Position numbers and translations under genes: made by a program. Of a DNA stretch of 64,000 bases, positions 24,155-36,605 are shown in pieces. The notes below the pieces were generated by a model that saw nothing but the letters and a program-made list of their open reading frames with translations, was not told the DNA's origin and did not search any database. This DNA is from Lichtheimia corymbifera B2541 (Eukaryota; Mucoromycota; Mucoromycetes; Mucorales; Lichtheimiaceae). Position 1 is the first letter of the stretch; every line of letters starts with the position of its first letter. The stretch covers positions 1 to 64,000 of the forward strand of contig JNEU01001032.1 in assembly GCA_000697475.1 (NCBI GenBank), read 5' to 3'.

Positions 24155-26390
24155 GTGTGGGGATGCATCTGGATTTCAAAAGCCGGCCATTGACCAAAAC
24201 GAGTACAAGAAGAGATAGAGAAAAGGGGATAAAGGGATGACGGCAGGGAGCAAAAGTAGAACAAGAGAGAGAGTGTGTGTGTATGAGAGAGGGGTACACA
24301 AATCTCGCGTGCGTTTGAGTTGATGGGCCATACCAATACCACCCGCCAAAATGCCTCACACAAAAAGAAAGGTCCCAGGTCCCAATTCACACTTTTGGTA
24401 TATGCGTGTGGTGTGTCTCAAAAGTCATGCAGCATAACACCGACATCATCATCATTACCGCTTCAAGCTGAAAGTGCCCATTGGCCTTTTTTCATAGGAA
24501 AAATCTTTACTCGCTTCCTCCCAATCAAGAATGTAAGTAGCAACGTGCTCTACCCATACATGGCATCGCGTGGCTCTCCGTACCTGATAGGGGAAATCCC
24601 TAATTAAGGGCATCATCCTATGTCTTTTAGCCATGCTCTTATCATTCTCACTCCCCTTGTCATCAACGTGTTGGTCACTTACGCACAAACAAAGACACAC
24701 ACGCAGTGGTGGCATCATCCACGCGACCTGATTTTGTGTGTTGTCTGTAAAGGGCAAGGGACCCGGTTGTTGTTTTTGTTTACAGGTCTCGGATGCACGC
24801 ATGTTGTGTGTGATGTATGTGCGTTATGTCGTGACACATGTCTTTATTTAGCAGTATGCGTCACAGCGCAGGTATGTGTGGTCAAAGGCAACAGGCAATA
24901 CATGCAGGTAAAGGCTGTGTTACTCGACAAGGGACGACGCCCACATACCACATAGCATTTTGTGTGTGTGTGTCTAATATGTGGATATGTGTGAACGCTT
25001 GCCAAAACAACTACAGCATCTTTGTGTACTCCTTTTGAGTATACTCCTTATTGTTGTACCAAGGGCCATGTTCATGGATTGAAAGGCACACACACTCACA
25101 AATGGGGAAGAAAGAAAAGCGAATGTATTATCCATGTCTAAATAGGCTGGTACACAAGACATACAAGAGGGAGACGGCTTAGTAGGAATCGCCCGCCACA
25201 TGACAAGTGCCATTTCCGCTTTTATCCGTTGGATGAGCATACTTTCCCGCTCTCGGGGATCATCCAAATACATATCAAATCTGCATAGGTTGATGTATTA
25301 AATAATGTTATTATAGCTTCAGAATGACTACCATAATGGATCATCATAATAATTGGTAAACAACCCAGGAACCATTTTGTTGGGAATGCGTGTGTGAGGG
25401 AAACAAATTGATGGAAAAGAACCAAGCATGGCAACTCGAGGGAAAATGTGAGTGAGGGGAACAAAGGGTGAAAAGGAGGAAGATGATGATGGGCATATAG
25501 TAGTAGTATAGACGCATCACGTAGATGCTATGTCAGTAAACTTGCATCATGGTAACCCAATTCATTGACAACTTGTAATTCATCGTTGTTGTTATAGTAG
25601 GCATATTCGGACGCACCCGATCATTGACGTCGATCCAAAAAGTATGTTGATTTTACAAGCATTGCAAAACGTGGAGCACGTGGCAATGTGGCTGCTCCCT
25701 TAACACGCGACGCACGTGGGGAGAAACGACAAGGGGGAAGCTTTTTTTTGGGTTGCAAGAGATGCATTTTGGATGAAACAGGAGGAGAGTAAACTCGAAT
25801 ATTGCACTCCTGGCTATGAACGAGGAGAATGATGCTTGTTCACTTTGACCACTTTTTTCTCCCCACAATGATGCTCGGCAATGGTGATTGCCAAACCAGT
25901 ATATTGCTCTCGCGCTTACTAGCATGTTGAAAATGGGCTATGTTGAAGGCGATGATGACCACGAGCAGATATGTCAGCTGTCCACAGTCATCAGTCAACA
26001 TTGCAACAATATCCAGAGTTTTGGTATGACAGAGTGAACGTAATGAACAGAGTTAAGAAAGACATCCGCGGAATAGCACACGGACCCTTGCCGATCCGGC
26101 ATATGATGCACTCTTGCCTTGCAGGTTGCACAATGCTGACCATGTGGTTTGTGTGTTTTTGTTTTGTGATGTGGGAATGAGAAAAGAGGCTCTTTGTTTG
26201 ATGTGGGGATATTTCTGCTGATTGGCTTGCTGATGGGAATTGCTGGTTTTTAACATCATGTGTTCCATTTGCTCTTGCTGGGAAAAAGAGGGCATATCAT
26301 ATCACTTTGGCTTTAGAGATTACGCCTCTTTTTTATTTCTTTCTCCTCTCCAACTTTCTTTTGCTTCTCTTTTCTTCTGCTTGGATAGAT
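24155..26390. other. intergenic region, no gene recognised
   Basis: About 2.2 kb of divergent upstream sequence between the two-finger C2H2 gene (-) and the methyltransferase (+). It holds short CA and GT runs (24260s, 24700s, 24960s). Chance frames up to 115 codons show no family motif and no consistent exon chain. The last ~70 bp before 26391 are CT-rich, like a leader. Confidence 0.55.
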
Positions 26391-28216
26391 ATGGGCAATC
26401 AACTTGCTAAACAACAAGATTCACAAAAGAAATATAGGCTTGTCAACATATCACGCTCACGTTCCATCATCAACGACCATCGTAGCAACAATGGCAGCAG
26501 TAGCAGCAGTAGCAGCACACCTACTCCCGTACGACACCAAGTTGTCATTTCGGATAGCACATCAAAAACGATCCCTCTTTTATCCTCATCATCTACTCGA
26601 CGTCGTATTCGACAACATACATCTCATAACCAGCGATACGATACCCATAGCTTATCATCATTAAACACGAGCGATGACGAACCTGGTACACCTACAGCTG
26701 CAGCTGCTGCCAACCAGCAGCCTCTTAATTCATTAGACGCATCTACTACCACCACAACAACATCCTCTTTGGTGGATGGCTGGCCATCCAATTACCACAT
26801 GAATCCTTCCACCATGATTGTCTTTGACTCGGCTATTGCATCAGCAGAGAATGCAGCAGAAGATAACCGAAAACGACGGGATAGTGCGGGCACAGCAGTA
26901 ACACAGAAACAAAAGAACACCCAGTTATACGAGTATGGTGAAGAAAAAGAATACAATAGGTATGTAAACTGCGCCTCTTCACCCTATCGCCACCATTTTC
27001 GATCCCCAGACTCCCTTTTTTTCCCTTGCACATAAAAGGGGCAAGCACAAAACTCATATCCCATCCTATGGTTTTGTCCTCTATAGACAATTACGGCAGG
27101 TTAGATCGGGAATGAGATGAAAATACAACCGTAAACGGAATAGTCGGGACGATCTCACTCACTCTTATGATTGGATCTTTCATTGAACACAGCATTATGT
27201 CCTCAAGCGCGTATTTGGTGGCAACGCCCATGTTTCTTTAGATGGTGTACGTGATGTATTAGAATGTGCCTGCGGGACAGGTAAGCAAAGCCTTCCCTTT
27301 TTTCTTGACATGGCAGACCTGTTTCTGATTTGCACGATTTGAAGGCTTGTGGGCTTTCGAAATGGCTCAAGTGCTTGCACCACAAAGTCGCATTATCGGT
27401 ATCGACCTTGTTCCACCCACCAATGAACGCTCAGGTTTACCAACACAAAGTATTCCCGCCAACGTTACCTACAAACGCGGTGATATTCTTGCCCCGCTCG
27501 ATTTTGCGGATCAGCAATTCGATTATATCTATCAGCGTGATGTAGCCCATGTTGTACCCAAGAAACATTGGCCATCCTTGATTCGAGAATTTCATCGTGT
27601 TTTAAGACCTGGTGGAAAACTGGAGCTAGTAGAATATGGTAAGCATGATGGGTGGGTTGTGGATATTTTGGGATGTGTGACACAAACTTCAGTCTACGGC
27701 TGCAGATATGCTCTTCAAAAATCCTGGCCCCGTGCTTGCGTTAGTCAATGAATGGTACAAGCTCGCTGCAGCCACAATCGGTGTAGATCCCAATTATGCT
27801 GATTCATTGGGTGGATACCTGAAAGAAGCTGGCTTTGAGGATATTGATATCCAAGTCTACGATATCCCTATTGGAGAATGGCCTTCCAATCCAGGTACAG
27901 TAAAATGAATGATGACATGTATGTATCATTGAATTCTTTCATTCATGGTTGTTTATTAGTTCAACGACAATATGGATTCTTATACAAAGAGCAAATGAAG
28001 AGTTTATTCAAATCCATGAAGCGGTGGTGGCTTTCTGAACTCCAAGTATCCGAGGTTGAATATGATCGTGTGTGTCTGGCAGCTTTGGATGAGTTTGAGG
28101 ATTATCGTTGCATAGCCAAATGGAAGATCATTACTGCCAAGAAGAAAGAAGCTGTTGGTGTTGCTGATCTTCAAGTAGGCAGCGGCGGGGCTTTAGAGGA
28201 TGATATAAATAAATAG
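26391..28216 (+). CDS. SAM-dependent methyltransferase with a myristoylation-type N-terminus
   Basis: Six exons (26391-26959, 27087-27099, 27193-27280, 27345-27638, 27706-27894, 27960-28216) join to 469 aa. The methyltransferase core starts near residue 190: motif I is ECACGTGLWAFEMA (E/DxGxGxG type), then an acidic IGIDL, QQFDYIYQRDVAHVV and the post-III block FHRVLRPGGKLELVEY, as in fungal LaeA/TAM-type class I methyltransferases. Residues 1-190 are Ser/Thr-rich and disordered. The start MGNQLAKQQ carries Gly2 and basic residues nearby, fitting N-myristoylation and membrane attachment (inference). The ATG at 26391 is preferred: the longer frame from 26307 would begin with a hydrophobic run read from the CT-rich leader. 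Exon 2 is only 13 nt, and intron 2 starts GTTAGA, a weak donor. Substrate unknown. Confidence 0.85.
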
Positions 28217-28309
28217 GATTGAGTCCATTGTCTTTCTGGTGTAATCGATCTTTGAGTCTTTTTTTCCCCTCTCTTTCACGCAAACATACCCCATCTCCCT
28301 TTTCCTTTA

Positions 28310-29547
28310 ATGATTTCATTTGCTTCCATTTGCGAGTGGCTCGATCTTACAACACTCCAATATCACTGGCAGGTGGTAGCGATCTCAGCTCTTTTGTGCA
28401 GTATCCTCTTTGAAGTATCCCAATCATTATCACCGCTTCTCTTTCCGAAAGCCTTCCAGCATTTCAAAGGCGTGAGTGATTGATACGACATCTTTATACA
28501 CTATCCAAGTACTCATCGCTCCTTAAAACAACCCAGTATACTCCAACCAACTGGCACATTCACGTTGTCTCAACACTCCATGCTGTCATTATCACGATCG
28601 GCTCACTCGTAATCTTGTCCGATGGCAATCTCTCACAAAACCGGGTCTTCGGATATAGTCCATTTGCTGCCAACATATACTCGATATCATGCGGGTAAGT
28701 AGAAAAGGACAACTGTAATCCAAGGATAAAGAGAAAGTATTGACTCAGGGCATGTTGAACAGGTACTTTGTGTGGGACGTGATCACTGCCATCTTGTATA
28801 TCAAAAACCAAGGCGTCAGTATGGTATGCCATGGTGTTGCTGCTTTCCTTGTCCTCTTTCTTTCTTATGTAAGTATGTTGTTTATCATCTATGGGTCCTT
28901 TTATTTACCATGTTGGCTCCTTTTCGTGCAGCGTCCCTTTATCAATTACTACGGAGCAGTCTTCTTGTTGTACGAAGCTAGTACCCCATTCTTGAACTTC
29001 AATTGGTTTATGGTTTGTTTCAGCTTTTTCATTTTCATTTGCTTATTGGAATGGGATTAGAATGCTCATGAATGATAATTTTCGCAGGATAAGCTTGGTT
29101 GGACCGGGAGCAAGGCACAACTTGTGAATGGCATCTTCCTTATCTCGATTTTCTTTTTGGCACGTATCGTTTTCGGATTCTACATGAGCTATTGGTTATG
29201 GAGTGAGTATCAAGGTCTCAATACGGAAAGGCAAAATACTTATTATGTGTGTGTGGAATGATAGTTGACATTTGTGCTGTCAAGGATTTGGTACCTCTAC
29301 GATGTAAGTTTGATGATAAGGATCCCTATATTGTGCAATAATACTGATGATGATGGTGACCTTTTGTAAAGATTGGATCGTGTATGGTGCAGCCAATGCA
29401 ATGACCAGCTTCCTAAATGTATACTGGTTTGGTTTGATGATTCGATCTCTACGCAAACGGTTCGATTCCGATGCAACCACCCCCACCCCCGCCAACAATA
29501 ACAACAGGAACCTTGCTTCAGCAGCAGCAGCAGCAAACAAGGTGTAG
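28310..29547 (+). CDS. TLC-domain membrane protein (TLCD4/TMEM56-like)
   Basis: Seven exons (28310-28471, 28537-28694, 28763-28868, 28932-29012, 29088-29202, 29265-29303, 29372-29547) join to 278 aa. The TLC (TRAM-LAG1-CLN8) signature is visible: YTPTNWHIHVVSTLHAV near residue 55, FGYSPFAANIYSISCGYFVWD near 95, VCHGVAAF near 130, LYEASTPFLNFNWF near 160, and a conserved aromatic FYMSYWLW near 195. Five or more hydrophobic helices are expected, with an N-terminal one (WQVVAISALLCSILF). Relatives are ER or plasma-membrane proteins implicated in lipid handling; ceramide synthases also carry TLC domains, but this protein is short and lacks a homeobox, so it is probably not one. The C-terminus ends in a low-complexity Thr/Pro/Asn/Ala tail. 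Confidence 0.87.
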
Positions 29548-29740
29548 AAGAAGCAAAAAGATACCAGATAGACGTATACAATATTACAGCATTTAATCAT
29601 ATATAATTGCATATTTGACTTTTCACAACATCACGTCGATCGTGTAACGTGTCGCAATGCACGCACTAAGCCTTGACTGACAACAATTTTTGGGGATGCA
29701 CGTGGATACGAATTGCGTGGTGCGCGGTGCGGCATTTCTC

Positions 29741-30170
29741 ATGTCTGTGCCATTGGATTTGGAATTATTCCAGACACTCGAGTCCCGAGCAAACGACTTG
29801 TCAAGTAACCTTAGCAATGTGATCCAGCGACTGCAAACGCAGATGAGACAAGTACTGAATTGAACGTGCGGCCTTATTTTCCAACGTCATGGCTCATCTT
29901 GGACCTGTTGCAGATGTCATCGTCCACCGCCGAATCCAGTGAAATATATAAGCAGTCTATACAGAAGCTCTCTGAGGAAATCAACGAGTGTACAGGAAAA
30001 ACAGTGGAATTGATTACACAGTGCGATGAGCTTGATAAGGACTTGGCCCAACTGCATACACTTTCAAGGCAAATGTAAGTACTTGCTTCATCCACGTGAC
30101 ATTTGTATTCATGCGTATCATTAGTAAATCCATCGACAAGGCCTTGGATCAACTGCAGCGAGCTATTTGA
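29741..30170 (+). CDS. small coiled-coil protein, probably BORCS6 (lyspersin)-like BORC subunit
   Basis: Three exons (29741-29851, 29914-30074, 30125-30170) join to 105 aa. Nearly the whole protein is heptad-like helix: LELFQTLESRANDLSSNLSN, IYKQSIQKLSEEINECTGKT, then ITQCDELDKDLAQLHTLSRQ and a final KSIDKALDQLQRAI. The last block fits the BORCS6 pattern of a C-E-L cluster, an L-A/S-Q segment, then an I-x2-I-D-x2-L end. BORC is a lysosome/vacuole-surface complex that controls Arl8 and lysosome movement in animals; the role here is inference. An in-frame ATG 45 nt upstream (29696) would add 15 residues. Length and sequence also permit another BLOC-1/BORC coiled-coil subunit. Confidence 0.6.
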
Positions 30171-30711
30171 GGATTGAACATCTTGAATATCGATACACAG
30201 CACCCTATCAAAAACCTTTCTTGAAGACGTAGTTCATGGACAGCCAAGATACAATGATTCATATGTTGTCGATCTCAGAATAAAATGTGGTCAAGTTCTC
30301 TTCATAATAATCTACCTACAGTCGGCTGGTATGAATGGTGGGGAGCATGGGGAGAGTTGTTGGTTGCTATAGGCAACCACATTTGCCATCTTTTATAAGG
30401 ATGTATCCTTTATCCACAACCCCGCAGCAAGCATTAAAGTAAAGGTGTTGTTTATATAAGAGTGAGTTTTATTTATATGGAATATAGAGATCTATTGGTA
30501 GAGGTGGGCTGGTATGAATCGATTTATTTCAGTCAAAGGTAATGAAACAAGAGCAACAATGGCCATTTGCTTGAAAAGGCTGAGCGAATGGGAGGACGCA
30601 GTTCACCGCGTCACGGATGAAGATTGGTTGTTCTTGTATAATTCAAGCTCGGTTTCAACTCTTTACCCACCTATTCTTTTCCTTTTTCTTGCTGGTCGCT
30701 ACATTCAAGAC

Positions 30712-32916
30712 ATGTGGAAGCCAACAGGTATATTGAATTCTATCCAGTCCTGATCGCCTTGATTGACTCCTTTTTTGCAGGCACAAATGTTATACCACTA
30801 GGTACAAAGCGACGATTTGGTGATTCCGAAGACGGTTCAGCAACAGGCGAATACGAAGCAACACCACCATCCGCTCCTGAATCAGGTACATTGAGTGACA
30901 GAGTTCAATCGTTGGGACTTGTGGAGATCAGTGCACAGCTTGGATCATGTGGATGTGGCCATTGGAAGGAGGGAGAGGAGGGGGGTGGTTGTTATGGAGT
31001 GTGGGATATGTATTAACATCATTATTATTCATGATAGACCGTTCCGATGTCAATGGTAATACTTCTCAAGATGCCACTCCAAAGGCTAGCACACCCGCAC
31101 AACCACCGTTCCCTAATGGTGAAGGACGACGTAAACGAGAACGACGTAGTCGATGGGGTGATGAAACCAAAAAAGTCAACATCCCTGGTATGCCGACATC
31201 ATTGCCAAAGTTAAACCAACAACAAGCAGACAACTATGTTTGTAAGCACGAGGTGATTGGATCAATGGAATGAATGGTTCACTCATATCATATTCTTCTA
31301 CTAGTGCAAATCCGTTTGGAGGAGATCAATCGAAAGCTTCGCATAGGTGATGTAGTACCTGCTGAAAGGGATAGGTATGCGTGTATATCTTTTTTGGGAA
31401 TTGGATCAAAGAGATGTTGACGGTACATGTAATATAGATCGCCATCGCCGGAACCAGTATACAACTCTGAAGGCAAACGTGTCAACACTCGTGAGCAACG
31501 TTATCGCAAGAAGCTTGAAGATGAGCGCCACCGATTGGTTGAACAGGCCGTCAAATCGATTCCCAATTTCAGACCACCAGCTGATTACAAGCGACCCTCT
31601 CGCATCCATGAGAAAGTGTATATCCCAGCCAAAGAGTTCCCCGAGATCAACTTTATCGGTCAGCTTATCGGTCCTCGTGGTAATACGTTAAAGGGTATGG
31701 AGTCCGAGTCAGGTGCCAAGATCAGCATTCGTGGACGAGGATCGGTCAAAGAAGGAAAAGCTAGGACAGATGCAGCAAGCAATTCAGCACAAGAAGAGGA
31801 TTTGCATTGCTTGGTCATGGCCGATTCTGAAGATAAGGTCAAAAAGGCTGTCAAGCTGATTGAAAAGATCATTGAAACTGTAAGTATGAAAGATGGGTAG
31901 TGTAACAGTGGAATTCATGCTTTTTTTTGTTATAGTCTGCCACACTTCCCGAAGGTCAAAACGAGTTGAAGCGAAATCAATTACGTGAACTGGCAGCATT
32001 GAACGGCACATTACGTGATGACGAGAATCAAACATGTATCAACTGTGGCGGCGTCGGTCATCGACGTTACGAATGCCCTGAACGACAAAACTACACCAAT
32101 GCATTGACATGTCGTATTTGTGGTGGTCGTGGACATACAGCACGTGATTGTTTGCATCGTAACGATCCCGAATTCATGGCACAAGCACAAGAACGTGAGC
32201 AACATCTTGACAGCGAATACATGAACCTCATGGCCGAATTGGGTGAAAAAGTACCTGAAAACGGTGGTGCTGGTGGTGATCGAAGACAGGTATGTTTTCG
32301 GAAAATACTTGAAGAGTAATACATGCTAATATCTTGTATATATAGTTTGCTGGCGAGAAGAGTGCACCTTGGCAACGTCCAGCAGCAAGTACAGGCGGCT
32401 TACCACCATGGCAACAACAGCGTGACGCAGGTTCAGTACCTCCACCTACATCATCAGGGTCGGCACCTGCTCCTTGGGCAAAACAGAATTATGGACCACC
32501 ACCAGGTGGCAATGCATATGGACCTCCTGGAGGCTATTATCAGGGTTATGGCGGTTATGGCGGCTACGGCGGATATGGTGGATATCAAGGTTATGATCAA
32601 CAACCACCTCCACCTCCACCACCAGGTTCTGCACCATGGGTAAGTGGCTTATTCGTATACTTTTGATATTTTTGTGGTATTCATATTTCGTTATATAGCA
32701 ACAGGCTGCTCCACCTCCACCTCCACCGCCACCAAGTGATGGATATGTAAGTGAGAAAAAATGCCAGTATCTATAGTCATGATGTTAATCAACCATCACC
32801 ATTTATAGGATGCTGTACCTCCACCTCCACCTCCACCACCATCGGATGAACCCGCTCCTCCACCACCACCTCCTTCAGCACCCGCTCCACCACCGCCACC
32901 GCCACCAGAGGAGTAG
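30712..32916 (+). CDS. SF1: branch-point binding protein / splicing factor 1
   Basis: Nine exons (30712-30727, 30781-30885, 31038-31241, 31305-31374, 31438-31879, 31936-32289, 32346-32639, 32699-32746, 32809-32916) join to 546 aa. The order is exactly that of SF1/[23 protein letters not shown] start; [12 protein letters not shown], the tryptophan ULM that binds U2AF65 (~residue 75); [15 protein letters not shown], the phosphorylatable SPSP motif; the KH/QUA2 domain ([42 protein letters not shown]; ~190-310); two CCHC zinc knuckles ([14 protein letters not shown] and [14 protein letters not shown]); and a Gly-Tyr and polyproline tail. It recognises the intron branch point (TACTAAC-like) in early spliceosome assembly. 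Intron 2 (152 bp) is the longest here; its donor GTACAT at 30886 is chosen by frame and is the least certain junction. Confidence 0.93.
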
Positions 32917-33866
32917 ATAAAAAAGAGAGAAATAGCAATTGTTGCATTGTGTGTTTTCATTGTCATGTGAATACTAAATATATAACTTGTCGTTTTATAA
33001 TTGCTGTTGTCAATGTGAACGGTTCCTTCATTATGCAAATGTTTGTGGAACAGTGCACCTGGAAATTTGTGCTTGCGTCAGGTTAGAAAAGGGAAGCATA
33101 TTTGCCTTCCGCTTTTACACACACGTTCCATGATTATGTTGGTAGTCTTTTTAACTTGTTATTGTACGAGAATACTCTTGCGAGGATGCTTTTACTTGCT
33201 TAAGCAACCACAGCAAGGTTGTATCAAGCTTTGTATGGCACTGACGACGAAAAAAGAGGAAAAAGGGGTGTGTGATACAAATGACTCGCACCCCTGTATC
33301 CTATCTCTTATACCAAGCTTCCCACAATACCTGCACCTTTCCAGGGTTGTTGCATGAATAATGAACCATAGTGTCGATCGTCTCTTTAGCTTTACACAAT
33401 CACTGCCACCAACTCAAACTCCTGCAACCACTCATCATGATGATGCTTTTGAGATGGCGACAGGAACACTGGGTGGTGGTGGTGAGAAGCAATATATCAT
33501 TCACGGGACAAGAATGGATGAGATCAGCAGCCCAATGCAAGCAATGACCGCCAATCAAAATGTGATTGGTTTGAACCTTTGCTAAAATTGGATGCAGCAG
33601 CAATTTGTGTTGATTCCTCCCTCTTCTTTTCCTCTCTCTCTCTTTTTTCTCCCCTCCTCTTGTTCCTTTGCTCACTCACTCATCTTTTTTAACTATATTC
33701 TTTTGTGCATTGCTATTTGCGACAACCGCGTGGCAACCACATCTTTGAAATCCAAAGGACAAGACACTCCAAAACCTTCACATCCTGATGCTTATTTTGG
33801 CTTGTCGGAATCTCTTGACATATATGCCGACCTTGTGCAGTTACCACGACCAACAGTATTCATTAC
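32917..33866. other. intergenic region with pyrimidine-rich leader
   Basis: Downstream of SF1. The frame 33361-33585 (74 codons) has no family motif. The CT-rich run at 33611-33690 resembles the leaders in front of other genes here, so I take it as the promoter/leader of the 33867 gene rather than an exon. Confidence 0.5.
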
Positions 33867-34694
33867 ATGCCATATCTCGACAACATCCCAGCAAAACGCA
33901 TTTTTAACTATCTATTATCCTTGATTGGTCTTGATCAACCACCATCCATTGTGTATGCTTCATCAAACTCTGAGCACCAACACCATGTCAACCCAACAAC
34001 TACAGCCCCTTCGTCGTCGTCGTCATCATCCTTATCAGCAACGGATGCATGGACATTACAATCGTGGGTGGGTGGATTGTCCAAGGCAGTGCTTTGTCAA
34101 ATAGTATGGAGTTGCATGATGGAGTACCATGATCTCTGGCCAATCATTAGTAGTGAGCAACAAAAACTACTACAACAACAGCAAGAACAAGATGAGCAAA
34201 AAGAACAAGAGCAAGAAGAAAATATTCAGGAGATTACTACTATTGAACACCACGCAAAGGAAATTGCCCGTCGTTTGGATGCCTTGAGACCCAGTGAACA
34301 ATTTGTTCATGCTGCCCAGGTTGCCCAAGAATACCATCAGCTGATACGATTAAGCTCGTCGCTTCAACACCCACTGGCAGCTGCAGTAGCCATTATATTG
34401 CTTATTCAACAGAGCCTCACAGCTGCCCCTGAGGTTCGTCAGCATGTTTATTACCAAGCCAAGCTGGGTCGTTTGGCTGTGTTGGAAATCGGCAACGTTC
34501 TCAAGCGTCAAGTGGATGATCCAAGTCGTATGCTCAGTGTCACACACCCATCCCTCGTTGCTTTTTTGCGTCGAGTCGGTTGGAAAGAACAACTACAAGA
34601 CGTGTGTGCACGCCTCGAACGCTATGATACCACTTGGGAATTTCGACATGAATATGATCACGTTGTGCAGTTGGCAGAACGTTATCCAGTATGA
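33867..34694 (+). CDS. unrecognised 275-aa helical protein
   Basis: A single exon opening MPYLDNIPAKRIFNYLLSL. I do not recognise the family. What can be seen: a helical N-terminus, a Ser run (residues ~48-58), a Gln/Glu tract (~105-125, QQQQEQDEQKEQEQEE), then a long helical C-terminal half with regular hydrophobic spacing (IARRLDALRPSEQFVHAAQV, HPLAAAVAIILLIQQSLTA, HPSLVAFLRRVGWKEQLQDV). AAAVAIILLIQQ is too short and isolated to be a sure membrane segment. The frame is long, uses the same codons as its neighbours and ends 102 bp from the convergent DCC1 stop, all favouring a real gene. Additional 5' exons between 33361 and 33866 cannot be excluded. Confidence 0.68.
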   Translation: MPYLDNIPAKRIFNYLLSLIGLDQPPSIVYASSNSEHQHHVNPTTTAPSSSSSSSLSATDAWTLQSWVGGLSKAVLCQIVWSCMMEYHDLWPIISSEQQKLLQQQQEQDEQKEQEQEENIQEITTIEHHAKEIARRLDALRPSEQFVHAAQVAQEYHQLIRLSSSLQHPLAAAVAIILLIQQSLTAAPEVRQHVYYQAKLGRLAVLEIGNVLKRQVDDPSRMLSVTHPSLVAFLRRVGWKEQLQDVCARLERYDTTWEFRHEYDHVVQLAERYPV

Positions 34695-34796
34695 TAAGCA
34701 GTTTTATCCTCCCTTCCCTTTTCCCCCTTCTCATTCTACTATGTATGACGTTATCCAAATGAAAATGAAATGAAATGCTTTATATACAAATTTTTT

Positions 34797-36074
34797 CTAT
34801 TTGATGCGAGTACCATAAAAGAGTTGACCATTGCTTTTCTGTGTCCGAGTGTACTTTAGTAAGAGAGCATCCTTCTTTTTCTGGTCGGGGGCTAAATCCT
34901 CAATGTAGGGTAAAATCTCATCAGGTGTCCATTGCTTCTTTTCTGCAAACAGGCGGGCAAATCGCTGCAAGGGGTCATTAGGCAGTTCGGATACAGGGAA
35001 ATAGCTGAGGTATTGCTGTGGTTGCATAAACTGCAGCTGAGTCCTTTCACGCATCGTATACAATCCTCGTAGCATAGAGAGATCCGGTGAAAAGATATCC
35101 TGCACACGCTTGCGCACCAGATTACGCCAAAGAGTCACATATTCTTCCAATTGCCATTCCTTTCCTCGTTCGGTCGATAGCAAATATTCACCAATGAAGC
35201 GACACACCTTGTATTCATCCAATGCCACAGTGACACCATCCTCACGCCATACACCAAATGCATCCAGGCACGCAATCACCACAGCATCAGGGATCTTGTC
35301 GCCATCCTCAGGATATTGCCGAATACATGTCTTGGCTCCATCCAACGGAATCGCTTGTAAATCAATGTCGTATAATGTTGCATTATTGGCAAGCGTGTCC
35401 AGTAAATTGTACATGAAAGCTGGATCAAGGATGCGATAATAACCTACCCACCATCATGAGTCGATCGTCTCCTCTTCCATGGTTTTGCCCCCTTACCATC
35501 CAATTCAAATGCATGCTTCGATTTTAATCCTTCCTTTAACTCTTGTTCACTGGCTTGCACCAAAGACAACATATCTTGATAGGTATAGAGGCGCTGCATA
35601 GAAGGATACGGTGTCAATGGTGTCACTTTTTGATAATGTACATATATACATGATCTCACCTTGCCTTGGATACTTGACTCGGCAGCTGGACCAGCGTACA
35701 TGGTTGATTGAAGCAGTGTAGTGATACGTTCCAATCGTGGAAGACAGGGCTTGATCTCGATGATATAGGACAAGTCGTCCACCACATTCATGGTTTCATC
35801 ATCTTGTGGTGTTGCTAATAAAAGAGAGTTTGATGTGGGCGCTTCGTGTAAGCTATACGTCTGGTTGTCGGTGCATAGCACAGCCTCGTCCTCCCGTTGT
35901 CCTTTAATGACAAGTCTGTGTAATGAAGTTAATGGCATGAAGGAATAAAGTCAAGGTTGTGTTGTTGACATACTTGCCACATTGTTCAAGAGAAGCTGCT
36001 ACCGTTTCATTGCTAAGTTCCAAAAGTTTAAAAGAGCCTTTCTGAAATGAGGAAGAGTAGATCAGCTCTGGCAT
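34797..36074 (-). CDS. DCC1: sister chromatid cohesion protein Dcc1 (alternative RFC subunit)
   Basis: Four exons (36074-35974, 35915-35660, 35593-35497, 35443-34797) join to 366 aa, in the family range. Family blocks: LIYSSSFQKGSFKLLEL at the N-terminus, LVIKGQREDEAVLCTDNQTY, TSNSLLLATP, GYYRILDPAFMYNLLD, and winged-helix-rich C-terminal blocks (LSTERGKEWQLEEYVTLWRN, WTPDEILPYIEDLAP). Dcc1 works with Ctf8 and Ctf18 in the RFC-like clamp loader that handles PCNA at forks and supports sister-chromatid cohesion; it is nuclear. The start is read straight through a TTTCAG that looks like an acceptor; the uninterrupted reading gives the conserved N-terminus. The 531-bp gap to PDX1 (36075-36605) is a divergent promoter region with nothing else recognised. 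Confidence 0.92.
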
Positions 36075-36605
36075 AAAGGACAAAAAAAATGATAAAGGAA
36101 AGCAAGCCGCGGGATGGAAGCTGCGCGTAAATTTCGTGTGTGTGAGGTGGTGGATTAGATCCGAGGATAGAACGCTCTATGCGTGGATGGGTATGTGTCG
36201 TGTGCCTTGAATTGAGCAAGCGAGTAATCGAATATCCGTGATAGCGGATTGGCGCACGAATCACATGTCCAGATCAGGATGTGTCTTTGATGTGGGGTTC
36301 ATCATCTATCGGATGGTTATACCGATCCACTTTTTGCTTAATGCCGCATCTCCGTGTGTGAGTATGAATGTGTAAATATGTGTACACACCATGTGGATCT
36401 ATATGTGTGGCACTTCTTCTATCCATACTTATACACAACCGTGGGAAACCGGAAGGGCATCACATAAGCTGTATACTGTGGCTTGTCATGTCATGCTTTG
36501 CTTTGTCACCATTGGTCATTCCTCGAAATCCCGCATCATTTTTAATCTCTGTTTCCAAGCTGTCGTTTTCTTCGTTTCTTTTCTTCCTATCACCCAAAAA
36601 TCATC

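Noticed and set aside
33361..33585. 74-codon frame upstream of the unrecognised 275-aa gene
   Set aside because: No motif, and I found no splice pair joining it to 33867 in frame. It is kept only as a possible 5' exon.
36028..36264. Upstream exon of DCC1 ending at a TTTCAG acceptor near 36041
   Set aside because: Reading straight through from the ATG at 36074 gives the conserved family N-terminus without an extra exon.
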